Below are positions 23,053 to 30,569 of a stretch of 43,513 bases of DNA, piece after piece. This stretch comes from Candidatus Cloacimonadota bacterium (GTDB taxonomy: Bacteria; Cloacimonadota; Cloacimonadia; JGIOTU-2). The stretch covers positions 1 to 43,513 of the forward strand of contig JAGMCF010000218.1 in assembly GCA_023129415.1 (NCBI GenBank), written 5' to 3'. The notes under the pieces are model-generated. The model searched no databases. It was not told where the DNA came from and saw only the letters and a list, made by a program, of their open reading frames with translations. Position 1 is the stretch's first letter; each line of letters starts with the position of its first letter. The position numbers and the translations under genes were made by a program.

Positions 23053-23987
23053 ATCTTCTCCAAAACTTCTTGAACTCTTTGGTTATTTCTTTCCATTTTT
23101 AAAATAGCTTCATCTTTTGAAACATTACATAACATCAAATATAAATCATCAGAACCAGAATAAATTCTTTGAATTTTTGCTGCTATTGAAATAGGATCGT
23201 CAAGATTTTGAACTAAACAATACTCTCTTAAAGGCTCATTTTCAATATACCAACTAATGCTAGGGCCAACGATTGATGGAATCTTCAACATCGCTAATTC
23301 CCAAACAGCATAATTAAATGATTCACTAAATCCAATTTGGATCCCCAGTTTTATTTTACTCATTACATCTAAAAGTGCTTGTCTTGGTAATCGCTGATGT
23401 AATACAATATTTTTCATATCAAACAAATGTGAAAAGAAAGAACACATAGAAACTTTCTCAGGCCCAGTTAAAATAAATGGATCTGTAATTTCTAAATGTT
23501 TCACCGCACCAAACATCGTAGCCAAATTTTTATGTCTATCCATTGTTCCGAAATATCCAATGCCTTTTCTATCTTTTTCAGGTGTTTTTGGAAAATCTTC
23601 CCAATGTAATGGAGGAGGTAAATAAATAATCTTCTTATTATCAAAAAGATCAGCTAACTTTTGAGATACTAAAAATATATAATCAATATCTCCACTTTCC
23701 AACATATTTTTATATCGCAACAATGAATCTAAATCACCATTGAGACTAGTTGGAACAATATGTGCTTGAGCTAAAGGAGAACAAAAAAGTACTCCTATTT
23801 TTACTCCTTGTTTTCTTAATCTTAATAAATCTACTTCTCCAATACCACAAGTAATAACTAAATCAGCATCCTTAACTTGAAGTTGCTCCCAAGGAATATG
23901 TTTAGTTTTTGCAATAAATTCTAAATTTTTAAGAACCCAATATGCTCCAGTTCCTTCCCAAACTTGTGGGCAAGTTGTAATGATCAT
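23049..23987 (-). CDS. Glycosyltransferase-like protein, pair member 2
   Basis: This 312-residue protein is the paralogue of 18138-19067. It has a Rossmann-like start (MIITTCPQVWEGTGAYWV), the donor-domain entry DRKGIGYFGTMDRHKNLATM, and the block SESFNYAVWELAMLKIPSIV where the GT4 E-x7-E would lie. The C-terminus has LVQNLDDPISIAAKIQRI, as in pair member 1 (VVENPDDPLEIAEKINFV). A GT-B fold is likely. Its start is 6 bases past the stop of a small membrane-protein gene. Confidence 0.7.
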   Translation of the reverse strand: MIITTCPQVWEGTGAYWVLKNLEFIAKTKHIPWEQLQVKDADLVITCGIGEVDLLRLRKQGVKIGVLFCSPLAQAHIVPTSLNGDLDSLLRYKNMLESGDIDYIFLVSQKLADLFDNKKIIYLPPPLHWEDFPKTPEKDRKGIGYFGTMDRHKNLATMFGAVKHLEITDPFILTGPEKVSMCSFFSHLFDMKNIVLHQRLPRQALLDVMSKIKLGIQIGFSESFNYAVWELAMLKIPSIVGPSISWYIENEPLREYCLVQNLDDPISIAAKIQRIYSGSDDLYLMLCNVSKDEAILKMERNNQRVQEVLEKI

Positions 23988-23993
23988 TGTTTA

Positions 23994-24164
23994 TTATCCT
24001 TTCACCTTTTTACTGCGAATACAGAGAGTCATAGCAAGTCCCCCCATAACTAAACTTATCACCGCTTGAGCTAACGCTGATTCTACAGAACTACCAACAA
24101 TAATACCAGTCAGATAGATTAACAGAATAATAATGAATTGAGCCCAATAAACGGTTATCTTCAT
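23994..24164 (-). CDS. 56-residue protein with two membrane segments (small ORF)
   Basis: The ATG at 24164 follows AAAGGAG. The 56-residue product has two hydrophobic stretches (about 8-24, FIIILLIYLTGIIVG; and 29-47, SALAQAVISLVMGGLAMTL) and a basic C-terminal tail (IRSKKVKG). A two-helix hairpin in the membrane with both ends inside would fit the positive-inside rule. The layout, two helices with a short charged tail, resembles some phage holins, but I see no lysin next to it and it lies among glycan genes. Role uncertain. Confidence 0.6.
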   Translation of the reverse strand: MKITVYWAQFIIILLIYLTGIIVGSSVESALAQAVISLVMGGLAMTLCIRSKKVKG

Positions 24165-24167
24165 TTT

Positions 24168-24227
24168 TTATTTCTCCTTTTCTTTCTTTCCTTTATAAAA
24201 TGCTTTTGTTTCTTTTCTCCAACTCAT
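24168..24227 (-). pseudogene. 19-residue ORF matching the C-terminus of the 25218-25559 protein (duplication remnant)
   Basis: From ATG 24227 to TAA 24168 the minus strand encodes MSWRKETKAFYKGKKEKEK, which matches the last residues of the 113-residue protein encoded at 25218-25559 (WRKETKAFYKRKKEKE). The DNA is also nearly identical over 48 bases. The ATG overlaps the stop of the upstream gene by 4 bases, so it could still be translated. It looks like a left-over gene tail from a duplication or an insertion between direct repeats. Confidence 0.6.
24174..24221 (-). repeat. 48-base direct repeat, copy 1 (partner at 25221-25268)
   Basis: This copy matches 25221-25268 on the same strand with two differences in 48 bases by my reading. 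The two copies lie 1047 bases apart and bracket the genes at 24224-24985 and 24988-25212. This arrangement would allow deletion of the segment by recombination and hints that it was inserted or duplicated. Confidence 0.85.
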
Positions 24228-24985
24228 TTTTCTATCTCTCTTTTTAATTTTTCTTCTATTGTTAAATTTTTCTTTTGTTCTTTTTCAAACTCTTCTGGAG
24301 TAATTTTTTCTCCAAATTTCTTTTTAGGTCTTTTCCAATTCCAATCTTTCCAACCACCATTTTTAACTCTTGTTTCTAAAGTCATACCAACTAATCGTCC
24401 AACTGCTTGAGGAATATTTCTAATTTTACCAGTAATTAAACTAAATGTTGCATCATCTCCACAATCCCAACTATTTTCTCCTTTTCCTGGATGCGGTATT
24501 CCTTCTGGAATTTTTATTTCACATCTTTTTATAGTTTTTGAAAACCATCTTGGATAATGCCAAGTCCAATCAGTTAATACAGCATGTCCTTTATATGCTT
24601 TTTCAGGCATTGGAATAAGAATATCTCGTTCTTCTATTATTTTCTTTGAAACTTTAAATTTTCCTTTTAACGTTCTTGATATATCCCAATACCATTTCCA
24701 ATCTCCTTTTTTCCAACCCATAGTATCAGACATTAAATTAATACTAACAGGAAACCCATTATTAAACCAAATATTAAAATCTAATGCTCTATCGTTAATC
24801 TTATGTTTATAAAACCAAGAATATAATTTAAATATACTTAAAGAAATATAAAATTGAACAAAACATCCAATTGAAAATGTTATATCTTCTCCAAAATCAA
24901 TACCTATTTGACACATTGGTAAATAACTAAGTTCAAATGAAATATAATCTCTTGATATATCCCAATAAAAAAATTTTCTAATCAT
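24224..24985 (-). CDS. Hypothetical protein, repeat-bracketed segment, gene 1
   Basis: I do not recognise this 253-residue protein. It is rich in Trp, Lys and aromatic residues. It begins RKFFYWDISRDYISFELSYL, has WDISRTLKGKFKVSKKII near the middle, a Trp-rich stretch (LTDWTWHYPRWFSKTIKRCE), a Cys in SWDCGDDATFSLITG, and a long charged C-terminus. Strand-rich composition is likely. It is unlike the glycosyltransferases around it. The ribosome site AAGGAG is good. The 48-base direct repeat brackets it together with the gene at 24988-25212. Confidence 0.6.
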   Translation of the reverse strand: MIRKFFYWDISRDYISFELSYLPMCQIGIDFGEDITFSIGCFVQFYISLSIFKLYSWFYKHKINDRALDFNIWFNNGFPVSINLMSDTMGWKKGDWKWYWDISRTLKGKFKVSKKIIEERDILIPMPEKAYKGHAVLTDWTWHYPRWFSKTIKRCEIKIPEGIPHPGKGENSWDCGDDATFSLITGKIRNIPQAVGRLVGMTLETRVKNGGWKDWNWKRPKKKFGEKITPEEFEKEQKKNLTIEEKLKREIEK

Positions 24986-24987
24986 CT

Positions 24988-25212
24988 TTACTCCTTTTCT
25001 TTACACTCCCTTATGCCAAAAAAGCAATAATAGAGTCTTTCCCAAATCGGGGGAGCTGATTCAGCAAGTATTCTCCTTCCATCTTTTCTTAATTTAGGTG
25101 AATCATAAAATCTATAACCACCTACTAAAAACCATTTCACACGATCTAAAAAACTAATATCTTGAGAAACGTTTTTCCACTTTCTATTATAAAAATATGT
25201 TTGAAATACCAT
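24988..25212 (-). CDS. Hypothetical protein, repeat-bracketed segment, gene 2
   Basis: The 74-residue protein is basic and aromatic, with VFQTYFYNRKWKNVSQDI at the start and ERLYYCFFGIRECKEKE at the end. Its C-terminal ECKEKE loosely recalls the KKEKE ends of the neighbouring 25218 protein. It has no membrane segment or known motif. GAGAAGGAG lies before the start, 5 bases past the 25218 gene stop. Unknown function. Confidence 0.55.
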   Translation of the reverse strand: MVFQTYFYNRKWKNVSQDISFLDRVKWFLVGGYRFYDSPKLRKDGRRILAESAPPIWERLYYCFFGIRECKEKE

Positions 25213-25217
25213 TATTT

Positions 25218-25559
25218 TTACTCCTTCTCTTTCTTTCTTTTATAAAATGCTTTTGTTTCTTTTCTCCACTTTTTCGTTCTCTTATATAAAGCTTTTGATA
25301 ATTCTTCAGCTTGTTCTACATTTAACATAATACTATCATAAGAAAGTTCAGGCTGTTTCCATCCTCTAATATACTTCCAAGCTCTTTTTATTCGTTGCCA
25401 TAAATTTGGAGGATCATCATATACAATTTCAAAAAAGAAAATATCATCATTTGTATAATGCTTTTTAAAAACTTTAATAATTAATTTATCTTCACATCCT
25501 GGACAGCTGCAATACAAAGTCATTAAATGATCAAAATCAGGATCAACTACTTTTCCCAT
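25218..25559 (-). CDS. Hypothetical protein with a CxxxC motif
   Basis: The 113-residue protein has YCSCPGCED near residue 16, a compact Cys-rich turn that may bind metal, followed by strands (LIIKVFKKHY, IFFFEIVYDDPP) and a helical region ending in a very basic tail (WRKETKAFYKRKKEKE). A DSIMLNVEQAEELSKALYKR helix precedes the tail. Its 3' end DNA is copied at 24174-24221. Function unknown. It is followed by the two repeat-bracketed genes. Confidence 0.6.
   Translation of the reverse strand: MGKVVDPDFDHLMTLYCSCPGCEDKLIIKVFKKHYTNDDIFFFEIVYDDPPNLWQRIKRAWKYIRGWKQPELSYDSIMLNVEQAEELSKALYKRTKKWRKETKAFYKRKKEKE
25221..25268 (-). repeat. 48-base direct repeat, copy 2 (partner at 24174-24221)
   Basis: This copy lies in the 3' end of the 25218-25559 gene and encodes its basic tail. 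It matches 24174-24221 with two differences. Confidence 0.85.
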
Positions 25560-25575
25560 TATTATAACCTCCTGT

Positions 25576-25767
25576 TTATATTCCTAGCAATTCTTTCAAA
25601 TCTTCTAATTTTTTACCCCATATATCTAAATGGAGTGTTTTATTTCTACTTACATGTATATCCTTTTTAGAAAAACAAATTTTTAATATATCATCCCTTT
25701 TTTTAATTTTAAAAATTCTTACATCATAATCTTTACGTGCTTTGTGTTTAATAAATTTTATGGTCAT
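25576..25767 (-). CDS. Small basic hypothetical protein
   Basis: The 63-residue product is basic (IKFIKHKARKDYDVRIFKIK), with one possible beta-hairpin and a final amphipathic helix (LEDLKELLGI). It is coupled by a 4-base overlap to the upstream glycosyltransferase gene. No motif recognised. Confidence 0.55.
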   Translation of the reverse strand: MTIKFIKHKARKDYDVRIFKIKKRDDILKICFSKKDIHVSRNKTLHLDIWGKKLEDLKELLGI

Positions 25768-26705
25768 TTTACAACCTTTTCAAAAACTTTCGACCACTTA
25801 TAAACAAATTTTTCAGGAGCAAACAAATCTTTCACAAGTTCTTTCCCTCTTTGTCCTATTTTTTTTGCTCTTTCTGGATTGTTTACCATCCCAATAATTT
25901 TTTTCCTTAACGTAGACGCGTCATTTGCTACTAAAGAATTCACACCATCTTGTAAAATACTTTTCATTCCACAATTATGGGTAGAAACCACGGGAGTACC
26001 ACAAGCCATTGCCTCCAACAAACTCATGGGTATTGGAGAAGCCAAACTTGGATTGAAGTAAGTCCCTGCCTTTAATAAAAGCTTCTTTATTTTGTTATTG
26101 GACATCGCCCCTTTGTTGGCTTCTCCAATATTTTTATTACCTCTTCCATAAACTCTAACATCTGAAAGTCCCCATGTTGAATTAACCCAAAGTAAGTACC
26201 CACAACACCAATCTCTGTTTGGAAATTCGTTGCAAACTGTAATTATTGATTTTTCTCCTCCTATATATTCAGGAAATTTCGAAACGTCAATAGCGTGATG
26301 TATTACTGAATTCCTTTCGTCTTCTCTCATACTCCAAGCTTTACAGCTCGACTTCGTAATAAAAACAGTGTAATCAATATATTTTTCTCTGTTTTCTTTC
26401 CAAGTATTTATATTCCATTCGTTGTACGGCCACGTCTGTTCTATGAAAACACGTGGGATACCGTGGAATCCTGCATTATAAGAATGAATTATCTCAGGAT
26501 GACGTCCAATTATGAACAAATTAAATTCATGTTGTTTATCCAGTGCTTCCTCTTCTGAAATAGCAAAAATATTCGATGGTCTTGGTGTTTGTTTATCCCA
26601 AGCCTCATTATCCTTATCAATAATATGATAATACTCGGTATTAGGGATTTCTGCAAGGTTTCCTTGATATGCGCCGTGAAAAAATTTTGAAAGTATTTTT
26701 AGCAT
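25764..26705 (-). CDS. GT4-type glycosyltransferase
   Basis: From the ATG at 26705 the product is 313 residues. The open frame begins at 26735, but that ATG lies within the upstream gene, while the inner start has GGAAAA just before it and gives MLKILSKFFHGAYQGNL. The C-half has FNPSLASPIPMSLLEAMACG followed by TPVVSTHNCGM. These hold the donor-site Glu in LLEAM and a Ser/Pro-rich stretch in place of the first Glu of E-x7-E. EIPNTEYYHIIDKDNEAWD is unlike the other copies, so the acceptor domain differs. The C-terminal helix ends FVYKWSKVFEKVVK. Unknown sugar. Confidence 0.82.
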   Translation of the reverse strand: MLKILSKFFHGAYQGNLAEIPNTEYYHIIDKDNEAWDKQTPRPSNIFAISEEEALDKQHEFNLFIIGRHPEIIHSYNAGFHGIPRVFIEQTWPYNEWNINTWKENREKYIDYTVFITKSSCKAWSMREDERNSVIHHAIDVSKFPEYIGGEKSIITVCNEFPNRDWCCGYLLWVNSTWGLSDVRVYGRGNKNIGEANKGAMSNNKIKKLLLKAGTYFNPSLASPIPMSLLEAMACGTPVVSTHNCGMKSILQDGVNSLVANDASTLRKKIIGMVNNPERAKKIGQRGKELVKDLFAPEKFVYKWSKVFEKVVK

Positions 26706-26721
26706 TTTATTTTCCAAAATA

Positions 26722-27882
26722 TTACATCTCCACACTATCTAAAAATATTTTTAATTTCTCAGCACTAGTCTCCCAAGTAAGCTTTCTATCTACCAACTCT
26801 TGTCTTTGCTCAAGAGCTTTCTCTTTTGCTTGAGAGTATTTCTCATATGCTCTTTTTATAGTTCTCTCAAATTCTTTCCAATCAACCTCAATCATTTGCT
26901 GAGGTGGTTCATAAACATGTTGCCAAAACATTTCCCTCCGCAATTGAACCCATTTATAATTAAGAAGAACTGTTTTTAAGGGATTTAAATATGTATCGGG
27001 GGCAGTTCCACCAGTTGTAATTATTGGTAATCCACTTGCAACAGCTTCAACTATCGGCATTCCAAAAGATTCACCACTACTGGGCAATATAAATACTTGA
27101 GCATCGTGATACAAATGAGACATTTCTTCAGATGTTAAAGCACCATGCACTAAATGTATCTTTGGGCCTTCATCAGGCTTCAACCCAGCATGTCTTCTAA
27201 TAGCATTAATCTTTTCAATACATTGAATCTTATCCATAGTCCCTGCCCCAGTTCCATAGACTTTCAAAATCAAACCAACATCTTTATTACTTTTAAATGT
27301 TTTAAGAAAAGATAAAATTGTTTGTGCTATATTTTTACGATCTCCATAAGTCCATTGACCAATACATAAAAAGTTAAACTTTGTTGGAATATCTGGCATT
27401 GAAAGTAAAGGTCCTTTATTTAGTGAATATATATCAAAATCTACTCCAAAAGGAATTATAGTAATTGGAACTTTAACACCGCTATCCATAAAAGTCTTTA
27501 CATTAAAAGGAGTTGGAACAATACAGCCATCAAGACGATTAAGAATTCCAGTCCAAGCGGGAGAAATTTTATCAGTCTCAAGCATTGAAAATCCAAAATA
27601 CTTTTTATAATTATGAGGCCATTGAAATTCAATCGGAATTGACATATGAATAAGAATAGACTCTTCTGGAGGAAATTCTCTTCTTCGTAAATCATCAAGA
27701 ATTTGACGATCTTCATCCGGCATATCAATATCACCTGCAGTTAACCATTGAAGATTTTGCAAAGCAATATTAAAATTATCTTTATACTTCTTGTAAAAAG
27801 CTAAAATTAAACTTCGACTTACTGAACCATACCCTGAAAAATTATCAACTGTAGCTCTAAATACAACTTTCTTTTTATCCAT
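26722..27882 (-). CDS. GT4-type glycosyltransferase
   Basis: The 386-residue protein has a Gly/Ser-rich N-half (FSGYGSVSRSLILAF) and a donor domain starting FNFLCIGQWTYGDRKNIAQT (169-188). The E-x7-E motif is SSGESFGMPIVEA (268-280), with Glu271 and Glu279, then SGLPIITTGG. All expected parts for a retaining GT4 enzyme are seen and its length is standard. It starts 4 bases past the stop of a 144-residue unknown gene, and the next transferase starts 16 bases beyond its stop. Donor sugar cannot be read. Confidence 0.88.
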   Translation of the reverse strand: MDKKKVVFRATVDNFSGYGSVSRSLILAFYKKYKDNFNIALQNLQWLTAGDIDMPDEDRQILDDLRRREFPPEESILIHMSIPIEFQWPHNYKKYFGFSMLETDKISPAWTGILNRLDGCIVPTPFNVKTFMDSGVKVPITIIPFGVDFDIYSLNKGPLLSMPDIPTKFNFLCIGQWTYGDRKNIAQTILSFLKTFKSNKDVGLILKVYGTGAGTMDKIQCIEKINAIRRHAGLKPDEGPKIHLVHGALTSEEMSHLYHDAQVFILPSSGESFGMPIVEAVASGLPIITTGGTAPDTYLNPLKTVLLNYKWVQLRREMFWQHVYEPPQQMIEVDWKEFERTIKRAYEKYSQAKEKALEQRQELVDRKLTWETSAEKLKIFLDSVEM

Positions 27883-27886
27883 TACT

Positions 27887-28321
27887 TTACTCTCCTTTTT
27901 TCACTGGTACTAATTTAAAACGTTTTTCTCCAAAACTAATAATCATATTTTCGAGATCTATTTCAAGATCACAATTCGAAGCATCTAAATTTAATACTGC
28001 TTCTGCTCGCAAAACAGGATCTCCAACACCAACAGAAACAGCAACCTTTTTCACACAAGAAATTTTTTTATCTTCATAATATATACTAGTCGTAAATGGT
28101 CCTCCTTCAGAAACTACACTAAATTTTCCTTTTCTTTCCCCCATTCTTATTTTTTCCTTTTGCTCTTTAGAGATCTTGGATTCAAGTTTATATAAAGATA
28201 TTATTTGATCGCAAAAGGCTATTACTAATTCCCTATTTTCACGTAAAGGATCCGCTTCAAACTCTTTTTTAATATCTACAACTCCATCATACGAGTTTAT
28301 AGCTTCAATAATTGATTTCAT
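27887..28321 (-). CDS. Hypothetical protein between two glycosyltransferases
   Basis: The 144-residue protein has a helical first half (VDIKKEFEADPLRENRELVI) and a strand-rich second half (VVSEGGPFTTSIYYEDKKIS, VAVSVGVGDPVLRAEAVLNL, then MIISFGEKRFKLVPVKKGE). It has no membrane segment or Cys motif beyond single residues. I cannot name it. Its place between two GT4 genes suggests a helper of the glycan island. Confidence 0.55.
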   Translation of the reverse strand: MKSIIEAINSYDGVVDIKKEFEADPLRENRELVIAFCDQIISLYKLESKISKEQKEKIRMGERKGKFSVVSEGGPFTTSIYYEDKKISCVKKVAVSVGVGDPVLRAEAVLNLDASNCDLEIDLENMIISFGEKRFKLVPVKKGE

Positions 28322-28339
28322 TTTTTTTACCCCTCTTTA

Positions 28340-29548
28340 TCAAATTGTAGTAACCGTATACTTTGGATATTTCTTCCAATTCACAACTGTTTCCTTTAAA
28401 ACCTTTTCAAACGATTCAACCATTTTTTCTGAAGAATAATTATCAATAACATACTGTCTACACTTCGACGCTTTCTCTTTCAGCAATTCTTTATTTGAAT
28501 AAACTTCTTCTAAAGCAGTTAATATATCATCATCTGATACAAATTGTTGATCAATAAATGGAACAACTCTACTTCCAAATTGTGCAACAACTTTAGGTTT
28601 AACTAACCACCCATTCTCTTTTGTAATTAAACCTCTAGGACCAACAGTATCTGCTGAAATACAAGGTGTTCCGCAAGCCATTGATTCTGCTAAAGGTAAT
28701 CCAAACCCCTCCGCATATGCAACATTTATGCTTACATCAAACATATTATACAAATGAGTCAAAAAAGTATCATCTTGTCCCCTTGGCTCACTTATTGCAA
28801 TAGGCGCGTTTGGATAAAGCATATTTTTAAGATATAACAAATTACTTCCTTCAGGATCAAAAGGACTTGTATGCAAAAACAATAAAACATCATCCTTACC
28901 TTCTGCAAATTTCGAAAATATTCGATAAAGATCTAACAACCTTTTTCGCATAATATTTCTACCAACAAAACCAACAATAAATGTAGCAGAATCGACAAGC
29001 TGAGGTTGGTTTTTAAAAATATTCATTTTGAAATTATGAATTTGATCTTGTGGAAGAAGATTGAATACTTTTGTATCTATTCCCATAGGAGAATAAGAAA
29101 TTGGAGTATCTTTATAATTAGAAGTTAACAAATCATAAATGAATTTAGATCCAGCAGCAATAGTATCTACAGAACGATAAAACATAACATTAAATTTAGG
29201 AAATGGTTTATCATCCCATAAATGATAAAATACTAAAGGACATATATTACGAATTTCATTATCAATTTCAAAAACATGTTTTAAATGTCTAGGATCTGAA
29301 TTTATAATCATTACATCTGGTTTATGTTCTTTTAAAACAAAACGAATTTCATTAATATTAGCATAACCTTGAACTGGATAAAGAGTCATTCCATCCCAAG
29401 GATATGCCTTAAAAGGAGCTGGATTTGAAGAACCACCTAATATAATTATTTGGTGCCCCTTTGCCCTTAAACCTGTAAGTAAATTTTTTCCTATTTTACC
29501 ATAACCACTTGGAATTGCAGGGCTATCTGAAAGGTATAAAATCTTCAC
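28340..29548 (-). CDS. GT4-type glycosyltransferase (GTG start)
   Basis: This 402-residue protein is the first gene of the glycan island in reading direction. The start is GTG at 29548, behind GGAGGG, and gives the usual MKILYLSDSPAIPSGYGKIG. The donor domain has FIVGFVGRNIMRKRLLDLYR and the block AYAEGFGLPLAESMACGTPC, an E-x7-E motif with Glu before GFGLP and Glu in LAESM. Length and layout are typical of GT4. A 100-base gap lies upstream, after the tail-fibre genes, which would allow separate control of the island. Confidence 0.9.
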   Translation of the reverse strand: MKILYLSDSPAIPSGYGKIGKNLLTGLRAKGHQIIILGGSSNPAPFKAYPWDGMTLYPVQGYANINEIRFVLKEHKPDVMIINSDPRHLKHVFEIDNEIRNICPLVFYHLWDDKPFPKFNVMFYRSVDTIAAGSKFIYDLLTSNYKDTPISYSPMGIDTKVFNLLPQDQIHNFKMNIFKNQPQLVDSATFIVGFVGRNIMRKRLLDLYRIFSKFAEGKDDVLLFLHTSPFDPEGSNLLYLKNMLYPNAPIAISEPRGQDDTFLTHLYNMFDVSINVAYAEGFGLPLAESMACGTPCISADTVGPRGLITKENGWLVKPKVVAQFGSRVVPFIDQQFVSDDDILTALEEVYSNKELLKEKASKCRQYVIDNYSSEKMVESFEKVLKETVVNWKKYPKYTVTTI

Positions 29549-29648
29549 GAGACCCTCCTAAATTTTAATTAACTTTACTATTATTTGAATTTTATTCTAA
29601 CTATCTAATTTAAAATACACTAAAACTTTCAAATTTTAACCTTTGTTT
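29549..29648 (-). other. 100-base AT-rich gap between fibre genes and glycan island
   Basis: No open frame is seen. The minus strand holds TTGAAA, then TAGAAT about 30 bases later, which is too far apart for a standard promoter. A weaker TTAGAT lies 18 bases after TTGAAA. There is a GGAGGG ribosome site at the end. No GC-rich hairpin with a T-run is visible. A phage-specific promoter could be present but cannot be shown. Confidence 0.4.
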
Positions 29649-30560
29649 TTATGTTATGTGGATAACAACGCCCCCAACATACACTCCACCACCGGCACTT
29701 ACACTTATTTTTATAAAATATAAAGAAGTAGCAGACAATGAAGATATTGAAAGAGATAAATCATAATAACCACTACCCGCAGGAAAACTTACAGAATTTG
29801 TAATAATAACGCTCTCTGTCAATGAATCACATATATCAACTTGAATAGTCCCTGGAGCAACTGCATTCCAAACATAAAATCTAATATTCATAAGAGAACT
29901 ATCTGAAGAATATTTATAAGCTACTTCTGCTTTTTTATTTGTACCACTCGAATCATACCAATATAAATTAGAAACCCAATTATTTAAAGTTTCATTAGCT
30001 TGTCTCGATTTATTCCAAGCTTCATCTACTACAGGTACAGCCTCTGTTTGTGATCTTAAATATAATAAAGGACGACAATCAGCTCCACCGCTTGCTAAAC
30101 ATATACCACCACTTTCATCACTTGGAGGAGAACCTTCAATAAGAATAGTATAACTATCATAAGCGCGAGTATAATGTGAAGCGCCTGTATCATCATTCTC
30201 AGAAATATCATACTGAACATCATAATAAATATTTACATAATTTCCTGAGCCACTTGCAGTACGGCTAGGCCATGCTGGATGATAGTAAGGATCACTAGCA
30301 ACACTACCACTTGCAGCAGTATTACTAGGAACATAGATTATTCTTCCATATTTATCTAAAGCTGTTCCAGGATTAACAGTACTTCCACTAACTTTTAAAC
30401 CATCAGATGCAAGAGATTCAATTGCTACTCCTGCTTGTGATATACAAGCAGCTAATGAATCTCTAATAGTTTTAAGTTTTGTATATTCAACATTATTAAG
30501 ATCTTCTTTATAAACATCTTGATCTCCAAAAAATATACTTCTTAACCCATCGTAAATCAT
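29649..30560 (-). CDS. Tail-fibre / appendage protein, paralogue 1
   Basis: The 303-residue protein is the last of three tandem relatives. Its N-terminal part (about 1-110) has DLNNVEYTKLKTIRDSLAA and then VNPGTALDKYGRIIYVPSN, shared with paralogues 2 and 3, and is probably the particle-attachment end. A middle part follows with HYTRAYDSYTILIEGSPP and DCRPLLYLRSQTE. The C-terminal 110 residues form a strand-rich domain (KAEVAYKYSSDSSLMNIRFY ... GVYVGGVVIHIT) likely to be a beta-sandwich that touches the receptor. High Ser, Gly, Tyr and Asn content suits a fibre. It sits downstream of gpJ/gpI-like genes, the usual place for fibre genes. Confidence 0.72.
   Translation of the reverse strand: MIYDGLRSIFFGDQDVYKEDLNNVEYTKLKTIRDSLAACISQAGVAIESLASDGLKVSGSTVNPGTALDKYGRIIYVPSNTAASGSVASDPYYHPAWPSRTASGSGNYVNIYYDVQYDISENDDTGASHYTRAYDSYTILIEGSPPSDESGGICLASGGADCRPLLYLRSQTEAVPVVDEAWNKSRQANETLNNWVSNLYWYDSSGTNKKAEVAYKYSSDSSLMNIRFYVWNAVAPGTIQVDICDSLTESVIITNSVSFPAGSGYYDLSLSISSLSATSLYFIKISVSAGGGVYVGGVVIHIT
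30266..30356 (-). repeat. Fibre repeat block A, copy in paralogue 1 (partner 31256-31346)
   Basis: These 91 bases are identical to 31256-31346 in paralogue 2 by direct reading, although flanking regions differ. The block encodes the IIYVPSNTAASGSVASDPYY-type segment. Confidence 0.92.
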
Positions 30561-30569
30561 AAAACCTCC

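Noticed and set aside
24168-25268. The repeat-bracketed segment as an insertion sequence
   Set aside because: No transposase motif, no terminal inverted repeats, and the direct repeat is part of a coding sequence.
29549-29648. A sigma-70-like promoter in the gap before the glycan island
   Set aside because: TTGAAA and the best -10-like TAGAAT are about 30 bases apart and the alternative -10 is weak, so I did not call a promoter.
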